Source: Sphingobacterium chungjuense
GTDB taxonomy: Bacteria > Bacteroidota > Bacteroidia > Sphingobacteriales > Sphingobacteriaceae
Length of the DNA stretch: 64,000 bases
Assembly: GCF_011316935.1 (NCBI RefSeq)
Contig: NZ_WLYS01000003.1
Coordinates: 248,001-312,000 of the forward strand
Reading direction: 5' to 3'
Each line of letters starts with the position of its first letter. Position 1 is the first letter of the stretch. Under the pieces are notes generated by a model. The model made no database searches. It was not told the origin of the DNA and worked only from the letters and a program-made list of their open reading frames with translations. The position numbers and the translations under genes are program-made. Positions 51,435 to 61,624 of this stretch are shown here, piece after piece.

Positions 51435-53783
51435 ATGCTTAGTCGACTCCAAATTTCTCCAAATGACGAACATCGTATCCTTGATAAAAAGGTGTACGAT
51501 ACGCTTCATTCATCACAAGAAAAAGAGTTTAACCGTATTACGGAAATTGCCCGTCTATTATGTGAAACGCCAGTAGCTGTCATAAAGCTGACAGACGAAA
51601 ATGAGATTTGGAGTCAGTCCAATTTCGCACTGGATGAAGGAAGTATCGCGCTAGCTAATTCATTCTGCAAGCATACTATGAAGGGCACAACTCTCTTCGA
51701 GATACAAGATACATTGTTAGATCCGCGATTTGCAGACCAGATAATGAGTAATGATTCAACGATACGTTTTTATGCTGGTTATCCACTTATTGACGGTCAT
51801 GGTAATAAGCTGGGCACTTTGTGTGTAATGGATCATACTGCTCGCGCATTGAACGAAAGTCAAAAACGTGCTTTAGCACTTTTAGTGGAAAACATCGTTG
51901 ATCTTACGATAGAAAAGAAAAAACAAGATGAATTTAGTTCATTCGAACGGATGTTTCGTCTATCTCCTCATCTTATCTGTATTTTTCGCCCTGAGGTGCC
52001 GTTTTTAAAGCTTAATCCAGCCTTGTGCAAATTGACCGGATTGGAGGATAACACATTCAGATGCGAAAATTGGCGCGATGTTATTCACCCTGAAGATTGG
52101 GAAAACGTGCTCCATGCATTCAACACCGTTTCTGCAGATGATTCAGAAGTAGTGATCACGACACGCACGAAGTCTGCTTCTGGAAATTACAGAAATATTG
52201 AATGGGTAATATCATTAGAACATTCAATAGGTCATTTGTACGCATTAGGGCGCGACATTACAGATGAACAGGTGCTAAACAAGGAATTGCAACATACCAC
52301 GCAGCTATTATCCGAGACGAATCAAGTAGCTCGCATAGGTAGTTGGGAAATCGACTTAGATAACAACAAGCATCGCTGGACATCGGTCACGAAGCAGATT
52401 CATGCTGTACCCGACAATTATGAACCTGATATTGACACTGCGATCGAATTCTATAAGGATGAGGAGGTAAGACAACAAGTAAGAGAAGCAATAGCAAATG
52501 GAATAGCCTTTGGCAAACCTTGGTCATTAGAAGTTCAAATCGTTGATGCTACAGGCAAGACAATTTGGGTAAACTCATTGGGTAAAGCCGAGATGCGAGA
52601 CGGTCGTTGTCATCGTTTGTATGGTACTTTTCAAGATATAGACGAAAGGAAGAAAATCCAGTTAGAAAATGAAAATTCGCGTGCAATATTGCAAGCTTTC
52701 GTACAGCACAATCCAGCCGCTGTAGCGATGCTTAATCGAGAAATGGAATACATTGCTGTAAGTGATGCTTGGCTGCGAGACTATAGATTGGCAGACAAAA
52801 ACGTGCTTGGCAAATCGTATTATGAGTTGTTCCCTTTCATTACCGCAAAGGGCAAAGCGCGCCACCAACGCATACTCGCTGGCGCCATTGAGCAGCATCT
52901 TGAAGACAACACCCTATTTGATGGCAGCGAATTTACCGGTTTCTCAGCTTGGGAAATGCGTCCTTGGCATCTAATCGATGGCAGCATTGGTGGTATAATG
53001 ATTTTCACACAAGACGTCACGCATCGTATTGAGCAACGCCAAAAACTCATAGCCGCAAAAATAGAGGCCGAAGCAGCGAGCAATGCTAAGTCTGAATTTC
53101 TTGCTAATATGAGTCATGAATTGCGCACACCACTGAATGGTATCTTAGGTTTTGCGCAGCTAGCTTTACATGCCGCTAATGAAGTGGATAGAAAGCAATT
53201 TATTGACTTGATTACCGAATCAGGGCACACATTATTAAAAGTAATCAACAACATCCTTGATTATAGCCAACTGAAATCCGACAAGATGATCTCGGTTACC
53301 GAGCGAACAGATCTGCACCAGCTTATCGAAGAATCTATCGAGGAGATGATGCCAGATGCCACTTCTAAAGACTTAGCATTAAAAAGTCATGTGGGAGTAG
53401 ATATTCAACGTTTTATTTGGACGGATTCGGTTCGTCTGCGCCAAGTTTTGCGCAACTTACTCAGCAATGCCTTGAAGTTTACCGATGTAGGCAATGTATT
53501 ACTACAAGTTGATCGATTGGAAGAGAGCAATGACTTTGTAACTTTACGATTTTCAGTATCAGATACGGGGATAGGCATATTGCCAGAAAATCAAAAGTCG
53601 ATCTTCGAAGCATTTACGCAGGAAGACAGCTCTCTGACGCGAAAATATGGTGGAACTGGATTGGGACTCACTGTGTCGAACAAATTGCTACATAGCATGG
53701 ATAGCACACTACAACTGCAAAGCAGTCCCTATGTAGGAAGTACCTTTCACTTTGATCTGCGCGTGAAAGGTATGCATCATTAA
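51435..53783 (+). CDS. Soluble GAF/PAS sensor histidine kinase
   Basis: This 782-residue kinase has no membrane segment. Residues 1-170 form a GAF domain (FNRITEIARLLCETPVAVIK, PLIDGHGNKLGTLCVMD), followed by three PAS domains (about 175-285, 290-410 and 415-530). HisKA has SHELRTPLNG with the phospho-accepting His near 560. The ATPase domain has the N-box NLLSNALKF, DTGIGI, and GGTGLGLTVSNKL. It therefore senses a soluble or light/redox cue in the cytoplasm. No receiver domain or response regulator gene is adjacent; the NtrC-type regulator at 46.9 kb is a possible partner. It converges with the 53802 gene 18 bp apart. Confidence 0.93.
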   Translation: MLSRLQISPNDEHRILDKKVYDTLHSSQEKEFNRITEIARLLCETPVAVIKLTDENEIWSQSNFALDEGSIALANSFCKHTMKGTTLFEIQDTLLDPRFADQIMSNDSTIRFYAGYPLIDGHGNKLGTLCVMDHTARALNESQKRALALLVENIVDLTIEKKKQDEFSSFERMFRLSPHLICIFRPEVPFLKLNPALCKLTGLEDNTFRCENWRDVIHPEDWENVLHAFNTVSADDSEVVITTRTKSASGNYRNIEWVISLEHSIGHLYALGRDITDEQVLNKELQHTTQLLSETNQVARIGSWEIDLDNNKHRWTSVTKQIHAVPDNYEPDIDTAIEFYKDEEVRQQVREAIANGIAFGKPWSLEVQIVDATGKTIWVNSLGKAEMRDGRCHRLYGTFQDIDERKKIQLENENSRAILQAFVQHNPAAVAMLNREMEYIAVSDAWLRDYRLADKNVLGKSYYELFPFITAKGKARHQRILAGAIEQHLEDNTLFDGSEFTGFSAWEMRPWHLIDGSIGGIMIFTQDVTHRIEQRQKLIAAKIEAEAASNAKSEFLANMSHELRTPLNGILGFAQLALHAANEVDRKQFIDLITESGHTLLKVINNILDYSQLKSDKMISVTERTDLHQLIEESIEEMMPDATSKDLALKSHVGVDIQRFIWTDSVRLRQVLRNLLSNALKFTDVGNVLLQVDRLEESNDFVTLRFSVSDTGIGILPENQKSIFEAFTQEDSSLTRKYGGTGLGLTVSNKLLHSMDSTLQLQSSPYVGSTFHFDLRVKGMHH

Positions 53784-53801
53784 TCGGATACTATCCAACC
53801 A

Positions 53802-56699
53802 TTAGATACTATTAAGATAGGAACTTAATGATATCTGCGTGTCCACATTCAATTTTTTACGAATGCGATAGCGATGCACTTCTACACCACGTACGGATAT
53901 ACTTTGCAATTGCGCAATTTGTTTTGTGGTAAAATGCAAGCGTAAATAGGCACACACTTTCAAATCATTTCGCGAAAGCGATGGATGTTTGTCGGTTAAT
54001 CTTTGCAGGAAACCATCATTTAACTCATCGAAATGCACCGCAAACTGATCCCAGTGCAGCGTATTCTTATCCACATCTTTTAGCAAAGCAGTGATGCGCT
54101 TCAAGTCAGACTCGTCTGCTGTGCCAGACTCGATCTTACCTAACTCTGCACGGAGTTTATGGAGTGCATCCGCATTCTCCATGAGTTGCATACTCGTACT
54201 TGCCAACTCCTTTGTCTTGATTAACACTTCGTCTTCCAGGTGTTCTTTCTGCAATTTGATAATCTCTCGTTCATTTTTATCCAGTTCTAATTGGTAAATG
54301 TACCGCATTCTATTAATTTCTTCTTCGTGCTTCCTTTGTCGGTTAAGCCATGCCGCCCGCTGCCATCGCACGGCTAGAAAGAATGCACAAAGCAATAATA
54401 TCGTGTAGATAACCCAAGCTAATCGCGTAGCATACCACGGAGCCAAAATGCTAAATTGATAACTGACCACATCGGATTCTATTCCCAAATTGCTCTTCAC
54501 CTTGACCCTAAAAAAATAATCTCCACTAGGCAAATTGGTGTATGCCTTTTGTCTTTCGGAGGTCCAAGCCGACCATTGATTATCATATCCCTCTAGCTGA
54601 AAACTATACAATAGATTAGCATGCGCGCCATAGCTTGGGGAAGAATAGTGAAAATGAAAATTATTGTAATCTGCTGCCAATGTGGGAATATGGTATTTAT
54701 CTCTCGGCGTATGATCTCCAAATCCTGCATACAACAGGGAGTCCTTGTCTCCTACAACCCGTACTTGTGAAAAGACTAACTCTGGCTTTTCACTATTTTC
54801 TAAATACTTTTCGAGATTGATATGTAACATACCGCGCTCGGCGCCCACGTAAGTATTGTTAGCATTGTATGGATAAATATTCTCAAAACCAGTCGTGTGT
54901 AGCCCTTCAATCTCGGGAAAGTAGATGAGTTGATAACCGTGAGGGCGCGATTGATACGTGGCTACGCCTACTCTCTTTGCACTAGAGAACCAAATATTAC
55001 CAGCCTCATCCTGCTTAATGTATCGGATAGGTAGACCAGAAAAGATATTCAACCCATGGTGTGGTTTAAATACTTTTTCTTTTCGATCAAACGCGTAGAT
55101 CCCTGCCTCTGTAGCAAAGATGGCTTTGCCATTCCAACGAAAGACATAATTCTGATAGGAAGAAGGTAAACCATCTCTATCCGTAAAAAGCTGTGTAGTA
55201 TAGCTTTCCCTGTCCGAACTGACGAGTATTTGGTAAATTCCACGGTAAGGATGTGATGCCCAAATATAATCCAGCGTATCTGGCATCAAAAAACGATAAG
55301 AATCAAGATGTCCTTCTAACGCACCTTGGTATCTACTTCCAGTCGGATCATGTGTAAAAAGATCTAAACCTTGGTAAGTCCCCATCAGCGTACTGGGAGC
55401 ATTTCCCGAATCTTGATTCAAACTGGGCCATGGGAGAAAGTTCCAAGTTCCGGTTCGCGTAGCGATGGGCATTGCTTTCAAATTATCAATGCTGAAAACT
55501 CCGCGGTTATGTCCTAGCCATAGGTTTTTATTCACTTCGTCTAGATGCCATGCTTCGCCACCATCAGTGCCAGGTATCATGCTGAACTGTGCACGTACTT
55601 GGCTGTGATCTTGAACAGTATTTGATAGCGGTGCAGCAAATAACCCATTAGAGGAAGCGATGTACAGTCGCTCATTCTTGACATAGCTCGAATAACCGGT
55701 CACATCGGCATCCATACCTGGCCGGATGTATTTGATAGCACTTCCATAACTAATCAATGCAATGGCATTGTCTAATCCAGCCCATATATTCTGCTGCTTA
55801 TCTACAAAAACAGAGGATACATTATTATTTGGAAGGCCTTCGGCTGTACTGATGCGTTGCAAAATATTTCCACGCGCATCCCGAATCAGACAGCCCTCCA
55901 TCGCTGACGCAAATACATACTCTCCATCATTGATCTTGGCAACGGATGGCGTATACACATCTTTTGCATCGGAAGGACGCGTTGGTAAGCTTTGATATGA
56001 TTCACCTTTCAGAATATACATCTTATCAGTAGAGGTGGTAATGATTACTTCATCTTCGTCGCCAGATAATACGCCCGTTACCAACTGTTTTCTGAGGCTG
56101 GGATCGCCCTGTAGTAAATGCCATTTACCATCAATAAATTCTGACAATCCCAAATGGATATCTTGCGCAAATAGACGACCGGCAGCAGTGCCCAAAAATT
56201 CCCAACGATTTTTGGCTGGATAAACGTGCATCTTTCCGTTCAAAAGTCTAAAAATGGCGGCATGTGCGCGAAAAAAGATCGCTTTTTGATAGCCGACAGT
56301 ATTCCATACATCAGCAAATCCAGCATAATTGTGGCCTAATTTCTGACTTAATGAGGTATAAGCCAAAGACTGCCTTTGATCAGCTTGAAAATAGCCAAAT
56401 TCACCTTGTCCACCCACGTACACACGATCGTGCTGATCAATAAATAGCGAACGAACGATCGTCTGATTAGACAAACTATGTTTAGACCATGCATGACCAT
56501 CGAAGACGATCAAGCCTTCATTGTTGGCAAAATACATCAGACCTCGGCTATCTTGTCCTATCTGCCACGTACGACTGCCGCCTTCAAAATCAGCTTTTGA
56601 ATAACTATATAGCAGTGGTGTACCCAACTTATTCTGAGCAGCAACTGGCACACACCAGCCATACATCATAGCAAAAAAGCAATAAAAGATATACTTCAT
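53802..56699 (-). CDS. Propeller/Y_Y_Y sensor with LuxR-type HTH (PUL regulator)
   Basis: This 965-residue protein has a signal peptide (1-22, VPVAAQ) and a two-component-regulator propeller (about 30-680). The Y_Y_Y domain follows (HFHYSSPSYGAHANLLYSFQ, LEGYDNQWSAWTSERQKAYT), then one membrane helix (LAWVIYTILLLCAFFLAV, about 775-793), a coiled coil and a LuxR-type HTH (SRNDLKVCAYLRLHFTTKQI with SISVRGVEVHRYRIRKKL). It lacks histidine kinase and receiver domains, so it would couple periplasmic sugar sensing directly to DNA binding, as a membrane-bound regulator. It is divergent from the susC gene, its presumed target. Confidence 0.88.
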   Translation of the reverse strand: MKYIFYCFFAMMYGWCVPVAAQNKLGTPLLYSYSKADFEGGSRTWQIGQDSRGLMYFANNEGLIVFDGHAWSKHSLSNQTIVRSLFIDQHDRVYVGGQGEFGYFQADQRQSLAYTSLSQKLGHNYAGFADVWNTVGYQKAIFFRAHAAIFRLLNGKMHVYPAKNRWEFLGTAAGRLFAQDIHLGLSEFIDGKWHLLQGDPSLRKQLVTGVLSGDEDEVIITTSTDKMYILKGESYQSLPTRPSDAKDVYTPSVAKINDGEYVFASAMEGCLIRDARGNILQRISTAEGLPNNNVSSVFVDKQQNIWAGLDNAIALISYGSAIKYIRPGMDADVTGYSSYVKNERLYIASSNGLFAAPLSNTVQDHSQVRAQFSMIPGTDGGEAWHLDEVNKNLWLGHNRGVFSIDNLKAMPIATRTGTWNFLPWPSLNQDSGNAPSTLMGTYQGLDLFTHDPTGSRYQGALEGHLDSYRFLMPDTLDYIWASHPYRGIYQILVSSDRESYTTQLFTDRDGLPSSYQNYVFRWNGKAIFATEAGIYAFDRKEKVFKPHHGLNIFSGLPIRYIKQDEAGNIWFSSAKRVGVATYQSRPHGYQLIYFPEIEGLHTTGFENIYPYNANNTYVGAERGMLHINLEKYLENSEKPELVFSQVRVVGDKDSLLYAGFGDHTPRDKYHIPTLAADYNNFHFHYSSPSYGAHANLLYSFQLEGYDNQWSAWTSERQKAYTNLPSGDYFFRVKVKSNLGIESDVVSYQFSILAPWYATRLAWVIYTILLLCAFFLAVRWQRAAWLNRQRKHEEEINRMRYIYQLELDKNEREIIKLQKEHLEDEVLIKTKELASTSMQLMENADALHKLRAELGKIESGTADESDLKRITALLKDVDKNTLHWDQFAVHFDELNDGFLQRLTDKHPSLSRNDLKVCAYLRLHFTTKQIAQLQSISVRGVEVHRYRIRKKLNVDTQISLSSYLNSI

Positions 56700-56740
56700 C
56701 TAAATTTATAATTACGCATCAGAATACGTAGGTAGCGCTA

Positions 56741-56748
56741 CAAATATA
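56741..56748 (-). promoter_or_regulatory. -7 element (TATATTTG) of the PUL regulator gene
   Basis: On the minus strand TATATTTG lies 41 bp before the ATG at 56699 and is divergent from the susC promoter. Confidence 0.6.
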
Positions 56749-56823
56749 GCAATTAAGCCCATTTTCAGCACATGATGTAGTAATGAAGTAGTACGTTTCT
56801 TCGTGGCTATTCCGTGGTTTTTC

Positions 56824-56831
56824 TACATTTG
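56824..56831 (+). promoter_or_regulatory. -7 element (TACATTTG) of the susCD operon
   Basis: TACATTTG matches TAnnTTTG, giving a leader of about 38 nt before the ATG at 56875. No TTTG -33 box is visible, which fits a promoter that needs an activator such as the divergent regulator. Confidence 0.6.
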
Positions 56832-56874
56832 ACTTTCTACTTATAAACCAAAACCAAAAACTAAATCTTAACAC

Positions 56875-59800
56875 ATGAAACATCGTGTACTAATTTTTGT
56901 TGTGGTTACCTTTCAGTGCCTGCTGTCGTCGATGGTGTTCGCACAGAGCCGTGAGGTAACAGGAAGGATTACGGATCCAAATGGCCATCCGTTAACTGCT
57001 TCCATTATGATCAAAGGCGCGTCTGGAAGCGGAACCAGCTCCGGCGCAAATGGTATTTATCGCCTTCAAGTGCCAGAATCTGCGGATTCACTGATTGTCA
57101 CGTCTGTAGGATATCTACGTCAGGCAGTATCTGTGAAAACCAATACGGTGAACGTACAAATGATTGCTGATGCAGGCTTCAACGTAGAAGAAGTCGTGGT
57201 TATCGGTTATGGTACACAACGTAAAGGTGATTTGACTGCTCCGGTCGCTACAGTAGATATGGAAGAGGCGATAAAACGTACTGTGGCAACGCCAATGGAT
57301 GCGATTCAAGGATCTGTACCAGGCGTGCAAGTGGTGAGTGGCGGTGCGCCAGGCTCCACACCTACTGTACGTATTCGCGGTGTCGGTTCGTTCAACAATG
57401 AAAGTCCGCTGTACGTGGTGGATGGAATGTTTATGGACAATATCGACTTCCTGAATCCGAATGATATCGAAGATATGTCGGTATTGAAAGATGCATCTGG
57501 AGCTGCTATCTACGGGGTGCGTGCAGCCAACGGTGTCGTAATCGTCACGACCAAACGTGGAAAGCTGAACACCAAAGCACGCGTAACGTACAATGGCTAC
57601 GCAGGTATTCAGACGCCGACCAACATGCTCAAAATGGGTAGCGGACAGCAATATGCTGATTTTGCAGCCGCAATCGGTAGGCAAGATATCGTGGATGCTT
57701 CTATCTCACGATTCAACGAACCCGGAAACACCACGGTGATGAATACCGACTGGTACGGCGAATTGCTGCGTTCACAAGCATTAATTCACAACCACAATGT
57801 AGATGTACAAGGCGGTAGCGACAAAATTACGTACGCCTTCGGCCTGAACTACATTGATCAGGATGGTATCATGGATGCCGAAAACTTCCACCGCAAGTAC
57901 AACATTCGCATGCAAACGGAAGCGCGTGTAACGGACTGGTTGAAAGTTGGTTTCACCGCTCATATCAATAACTTTCACAACTTCCAGCCAAACAATGCTG
58001 CTTTCAGACAAGCTTACTTTGCTTCACCATTGTATCCTGTGTATGATGAGCGAATAGAGTTAGCAGATCCGATCAAATTTGGTTCTAGTGATCCTATTGG
58101 TATCCCTACGGGCTTTTGGTTCAACAACCCTATTGCTACAGCGTATTATAATCACAACGAAACCAAAGGTTTCCAAGTATTACCAAGTGCGTATGTAGAG
58201 GCTAATTTTTGGGATAATAAGATTACTTTCCGTTCGCAATTAAGCCAACGCTACCAGTCTACGCACAACATTCAGTACAATCCTGTTTATTACATCGATA
58301 ATAATCAACGTGCTGACCGTTCGTACTTACGTTCGGGACAAGGTCGCAATTCCAACTACATCCTAGACAATTTACTGACGTATCGTGATGCGGCAGAAAA
58401 ACACCATTGGAGTGTATTGTTAGGTCAATCGACACGTGAAGAGCGCTGGAGAGATACGTGGGTATCGGCCAATGATGTGCCTGCTTCACAAGAATTCTGG
58501 TATGCTGGTCAAGGTGCACAAGGCCTTGGCTCTGCCACTGGATACGGCGAGAATGGTTTCCGCAATGCCGGAGTTTCTGTATTCGCTCGCGGTACGTACG
58601 ATTATGACAACAAATATTTGTTGACCGCGACTTTCCGTGCAGACGGAAGTTCTAAATATCAAACTAAATGGGGGTATTTCCCATCAGTAGGTTTGGGTTG
58701 GGTGTTGAGTCGTGAGAATTTCATGCAAGAGCAAAACCTATTTGATCTATTGAAAATACGCGGTAGCTGGGGTCTGTTGGGTAATGATGGTATTCAGCCC
58801 AATGCAGGTTACGCGATCGTTAACTCCGGAAATAACTTCTCTGGTATTTTTGGCAGTGTAGGCACTACGAATGGTGTCCGCGTACCGGGATACCGTGTTG
58901 GCCGTTTCTTCACGCAAGTAGGCTGGGAAATGGTTGAAGAATGGGATGCTGGTCTTGACTTTGCCTTATTCAACAATCGCTTGAACGGTACGGTAGATTA
59001 TTATCACCGTGAAACGAAAGACTTAGCATTTAGCCGTCCGATTCCGTTCATGTGGGATCGCGTATATGGTAACTGGGGAACAGTGGCCAACAGCGGTTGG
59101 GAATTTGGATTGAATTGGGCAGATAAAAAAGGCGATTGGGGATATCGTATTGGCGCAAACGCGACGACATTGAAGAACCGGGTGACCGATTTGGGTGGTT
59201 TAGCTAATATTATGAATGGTTTCCCAGAATGGGCTGCCGAATTCCCATCTCGTATCGAGGTTGGTCAGCCGATCAACTATTTCTATGGTTACGAAGTGCA
59301 AGGAGTATATCAAAACCAAGCAGAGATCAATGCTGATCCAATCGCAAGCCGTTATAACGAACAAAATCCAGGTTCTCCTATCCTACCAGGCTATTTGCGT
59401 TACAAGGATCAAAATGGCAATGGTGAATTGGATGAGTCGGATCGTATCAACTTGGGCAATTATTTACCAACGCTGAGCTATGGTTTCAATGTTGGTATTG
59501 AGTACAAAGGATTTGACTTAGGCGTTGTACTGCAAGGCGTAGCTGGCAATAAAATTCATAATTTAAATAGAGCGATGCGTCGTAAATATCCGCAGATGAA
59601 TGCCGATGCTGCGTTTATGGAAGGATTATGGACAGGCGAAGGAAGTAGCAATACTTATCCGTCGGCGGCAGGAAGCGTAGCAGCGTGGAACTTACAGGCG
59701 AGTTCATTCTTTGTAGAAAGTGGTGCTTACTTGCGTGTACAAAACGTGCAGCTAGGCTACAGCTTTAACTTGACGCCGTCTATCCCATTCCGCGTATTTG

Positions 59801-59931
59801 CGACAGCAGATCGTCCATTGATCTTTACGAATTATAATGGATTCTCACCAGAAGTATCTGGAATGGGCTTCGATGCCAATGTGTATCCGGTAGCGGCCAC
59901 ATACAGTTTAGGAATAAGAGCTAGTTTTTAA
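56875..59931 (+). CDS. SusC/RagA-family TonB-linked outer-membrane protein
   Basis: This 1018-residue protein has a signal peptide (1-23, MVFAQ), a carboxypeptidase-regulatory-like domain (25-105), the SusC TonB-box region (VVVIGYGTQRKGDLTA), a plug (PGVQVVSGGAPGSTPTVRIR then SPLYVVDG) and the 22-strand barrel ending YSLGIRASF. It imports oligosaccharides across the outer membrane using TonB energy, with SusD as lid. Its stop overlaps the next ATG (TAATG), and it heads the carbohydrate-uptake operon. Confidence 0.96.
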   Translation: MKHRVLIFVVVTFQCLLSSMVFAQSREVTGRITDPNGHPLTASIMIKGASGSGTSSGANGIYRLQVPESADSLIVTSVGYLRQAVSVKTNTVNVQMIADAGFNVEEVVVIGYGTQRKGDLTAPVATVDMEEAIKRTVATPMDAIQGSVPGVQVVSGGAPGSTPTVRIRGVGSFNNESPLYVVDGMFMDNIDFLNPNDIEDMSVLKDASGAAIYGVRAANGVVIVTTKRGKLNTKARVTYNGYAGIQTPTNMLKMGSGQQYADFAAAIGRQDIVDASISRFNEPGNTTVMNTDWYGELLRSQALIHNHNVDVQGGSDKITYAFGLNYIDQDGIMDAENFHRKYNIRMQTEARVTDWLKVGFTAHINNFHNFQPNNAAFRQAYFASPLYPVYDERIELADPIKFGSSDPIGIPTGFWFNNPIATAYYNHNETKGFQVLPSAYVEANFWDNKITFRSQLSQRYQSTHNIQYNPVYYIDNNQRADRSYLRSGQGRNSNYILDNLLTYRDAAEKHHWSVLLGQSTREERWRDTWVSANDVPASQEFWYAGQGAQGLGSATGYGENGFRNAGVSVFARGTYDYDNKYLLTATFRADGSSKYQTKWGYFPSVGLGWVLSRENFMQEQNLFDLLKIRGSWGLLGNDGIQPNAGYAIVNSGNNFSGIFGSVGTTNGVRVPGYRVGRFFTQVGWEMVEEWDAGLDFALFNNRLNGTVDYYHRETKDLAFSRPIPFMWDRVYGNWGTVANSGWEFGLNWADKKGDWGYRIGANATTLKNRVTDLGGLANIMNGFPEWAAEFPSRIEVGQPINYFYGYEVQGVYQNQAEINADPIASRYNEQNPGSPILPGYLRYKDQNGNGELDESDRINLGNYLPTLSYGFNVGIEYKGFDLGVVLQGVAGNKIHNLNRAMRRKYPQMNADAAFMEGLWTGEGSSNTYPSAAGSVAAWNLQASSFFVESGAYLRVQNVQLGYSFNLTPSIPFRVFATADRPLIFTNYNGFSPEVSGMGFDANVYPVAATYSLGIRASF

Positions 59932-59957
59932 TGATGACTTTCTTTAGCAATACAACC

Positions 59958-61502
59958 ATGAAAAAATATAATCAAATGCTATTGGCGGGATGCTTGAGCA
60001 CGGCACTTCTATTGAGTGGCTGCGAAAAATTCCTTGACAAACCATTAGAAAACCAACAACGATCGGAAGAGATCAATTATGGCAACGTGCAATTAATGTA
60101 TGCGCCTGTATCGGGCGTGTACCGCGCCGCTTCGGATGATAATCTCGTGCACTGGATCGATTTGTCGATACGTGCCATTCGAGATGATGACTACCAACAG
60201 GCAGCACCTAATCCAAATGACAACCCAGAATTAATGGCCATCAAGAATTTCCAAAATGATGTGACCATCCAATCGTATTGGGGATTGAATCAGTCTTGGA
60301 TTAGCTATTATAGCTTGGCCATCAGCGCCAATAATGCCTTGTTGGAGTTAGCGCAATTTGCAGAGCGTATTGATCCGAATAATGCCGAACTACAAGGATT
60401 AAATAGACAATATCAAGCAGAAGTGCGTTTCCTGAGAGCCTATGCGCACCTGATGGTATCTCGCCTTTTTGGCGATGTGCCCATTCTATCAGACAGTGGT
60501 GATATTGCACGTTTGACGACTATCGGAAAAAGCAGCCGTGCAGAAGTACGCCAATGGATCATCGAAGAGATGGATTTCTGTGCTGCCAATTTGAAGAAAG
60601 AACGTCCAAATCAATCAGCCACTCATAAAGGTGCAGTTACCGCTTATTCAGCACTTTTGTTGAAAGCAAAAGCAGCGGCCGATTTAGCCGGTAACGATAA
60701 TGGCAGCCCGCAGTGGGACGTAGTTTTAGAGGCGACTAATGAGATCATCAATAGTAACCTATTTATCCTATATGCGGACTTCTACGAATTATGGAAAGTA
60801 CCAGGCAAACTATCCAATGAGTCGTTGTTTGAATTGCAATATTCAGATTTTGGCTTACCAACTGGCGATATTGTACGTCCGGGCGTAGATTGGGGAACAT
60901 TCTTCCGTTGGCAAGGTCCTTCGGGCGATCAGCGCGGAAGCGCAATCTCCGGAGCAGGTTGGATTCCACCATCACAGAACATCGTAGATTTCTTGACCGC
61001 GCGTGGCGACGAGACACGTTTGAAAACGACCATTTTAGAATATGGCACAAACACGCAACCTGCTGTTACCCCAAGTGGTGATAATGTATATGGGAATCCA
61101 TTCAACATCAAATATTTCAATGGAAAAGCCTATTTACCAGCTTCGCAAATGACCGAAGGTCGTCTAGAATATGGCGCAAACAACAACGTGCGCATCTTGC
61201 GCTATGCCGATGTGTTGTTATTGAATGCAGAAGCCAAAGTGCGTAAGGGACAAAATGGTGATGAGCCATTCCGCTTGATTCGCGAACGCGTGAATATGCC
61301 TGCGATCACCGGCGTCACACTCGATCAAATCCTCGACGAACGTCGTGCTGAGTTTGCCTGCGAATGGTGGGGCGAGCGTTTCAATGACTTGGTGCGTACT
61401 GGTCGCGCTGCACAAGTATTCGGATCGCGATTCGTACCGGGCGTGAGTGAATCGGTTCCGATTCCACAAACGCAGATTGATGCTAATCCAAACTTTAGAT
61501 AA
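59958..61502 (+). CDS. SusD/RagB-family surface glycan-binding lipoprotein
   Basis: This 514-residue protein has lipobox LLSGC (Cys20) after MKKYNQMLLAGCLSTALLLS. The fold is the alpha-helical SusD/RagB type: AEVRFLRAYAHLMVSRLFGD (TPR helix with the conserved FLRAxAH), the middle IRFNAEAKVRKGQNG-like helix and the C-terminal RRAEFACEWWGERFNDLVRTG. It binds glycans at the cell surface and closes the SusC barrel. I preferred the ATG at 59958, since it opens the signal peptide; an ATG at 59931 overlaps the susC stop codon. Confidence 0.94.
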   Translation: MKKYNQMLLAGCLSTALLLSGCEKFLDKPLENQQRSEEINYGNVQLMYAPVSGVYRAASDDNLVHWIDLSIRAIRDDDYQQAAPNPNDNPELMAIKNFQNDVTIQSYWGLNQSWISYYSLAISANNALLELAQFAERIDPNNAELQGLNRQYQAEVRFLRAYAHLMVSRLFGDVPILSDSGDIARLTTIGKSSRAEVRQWIIEEMDFCAANLKKERPNQSATHKGAVTAYSALLLKAKAAADLAGNDNGSPQWDVVLEATNEIINSNLFILYADFYELWKVPGKLSNESLFELQYSDFGLPTGDIVRPGVDWGTFFRWQGPSGDQRGSAISGAGWIPPSQNIVDFLTARGDETRLKTTILEYGTNTQPAVTPSGDNVYGNPFNIKYFNGKAYLPASQMTEGRLEYGANNNVRILRYADVLLLNAEAKVRKGQNGDEPFRLIRERVNMPAITGVTLDQILDERRAEFACEWWGERFNDLVRTGRAAQVFGSRFVPGVSESVPIPQTQIDANPNFR

Positions 61503-61516
61503 GCATAACCAATAAT

Positions 61517-61568
61517 CAGCCTGTGGCCTACCGACGCGTAATCGTCATCCAGCCACAGGCTGTTTTTT
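61517..61568 (+). terminator. Terminator after the susCD pair
   Basis: An 11-bp stem CAGCCTGTGGC / GCCACAGGCTG (61517-61527 with 61552-61562) with a 24-nt loop is followed by six T. It implies partial or full separation of the hydrolase genes from susCD. Confidence 0.85.
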
Positions 61569-61624
61569 ACAAATACTGTTTACGTAGCATACTGTTACGT
61601 TATCTTTTTCAACACACACACGAT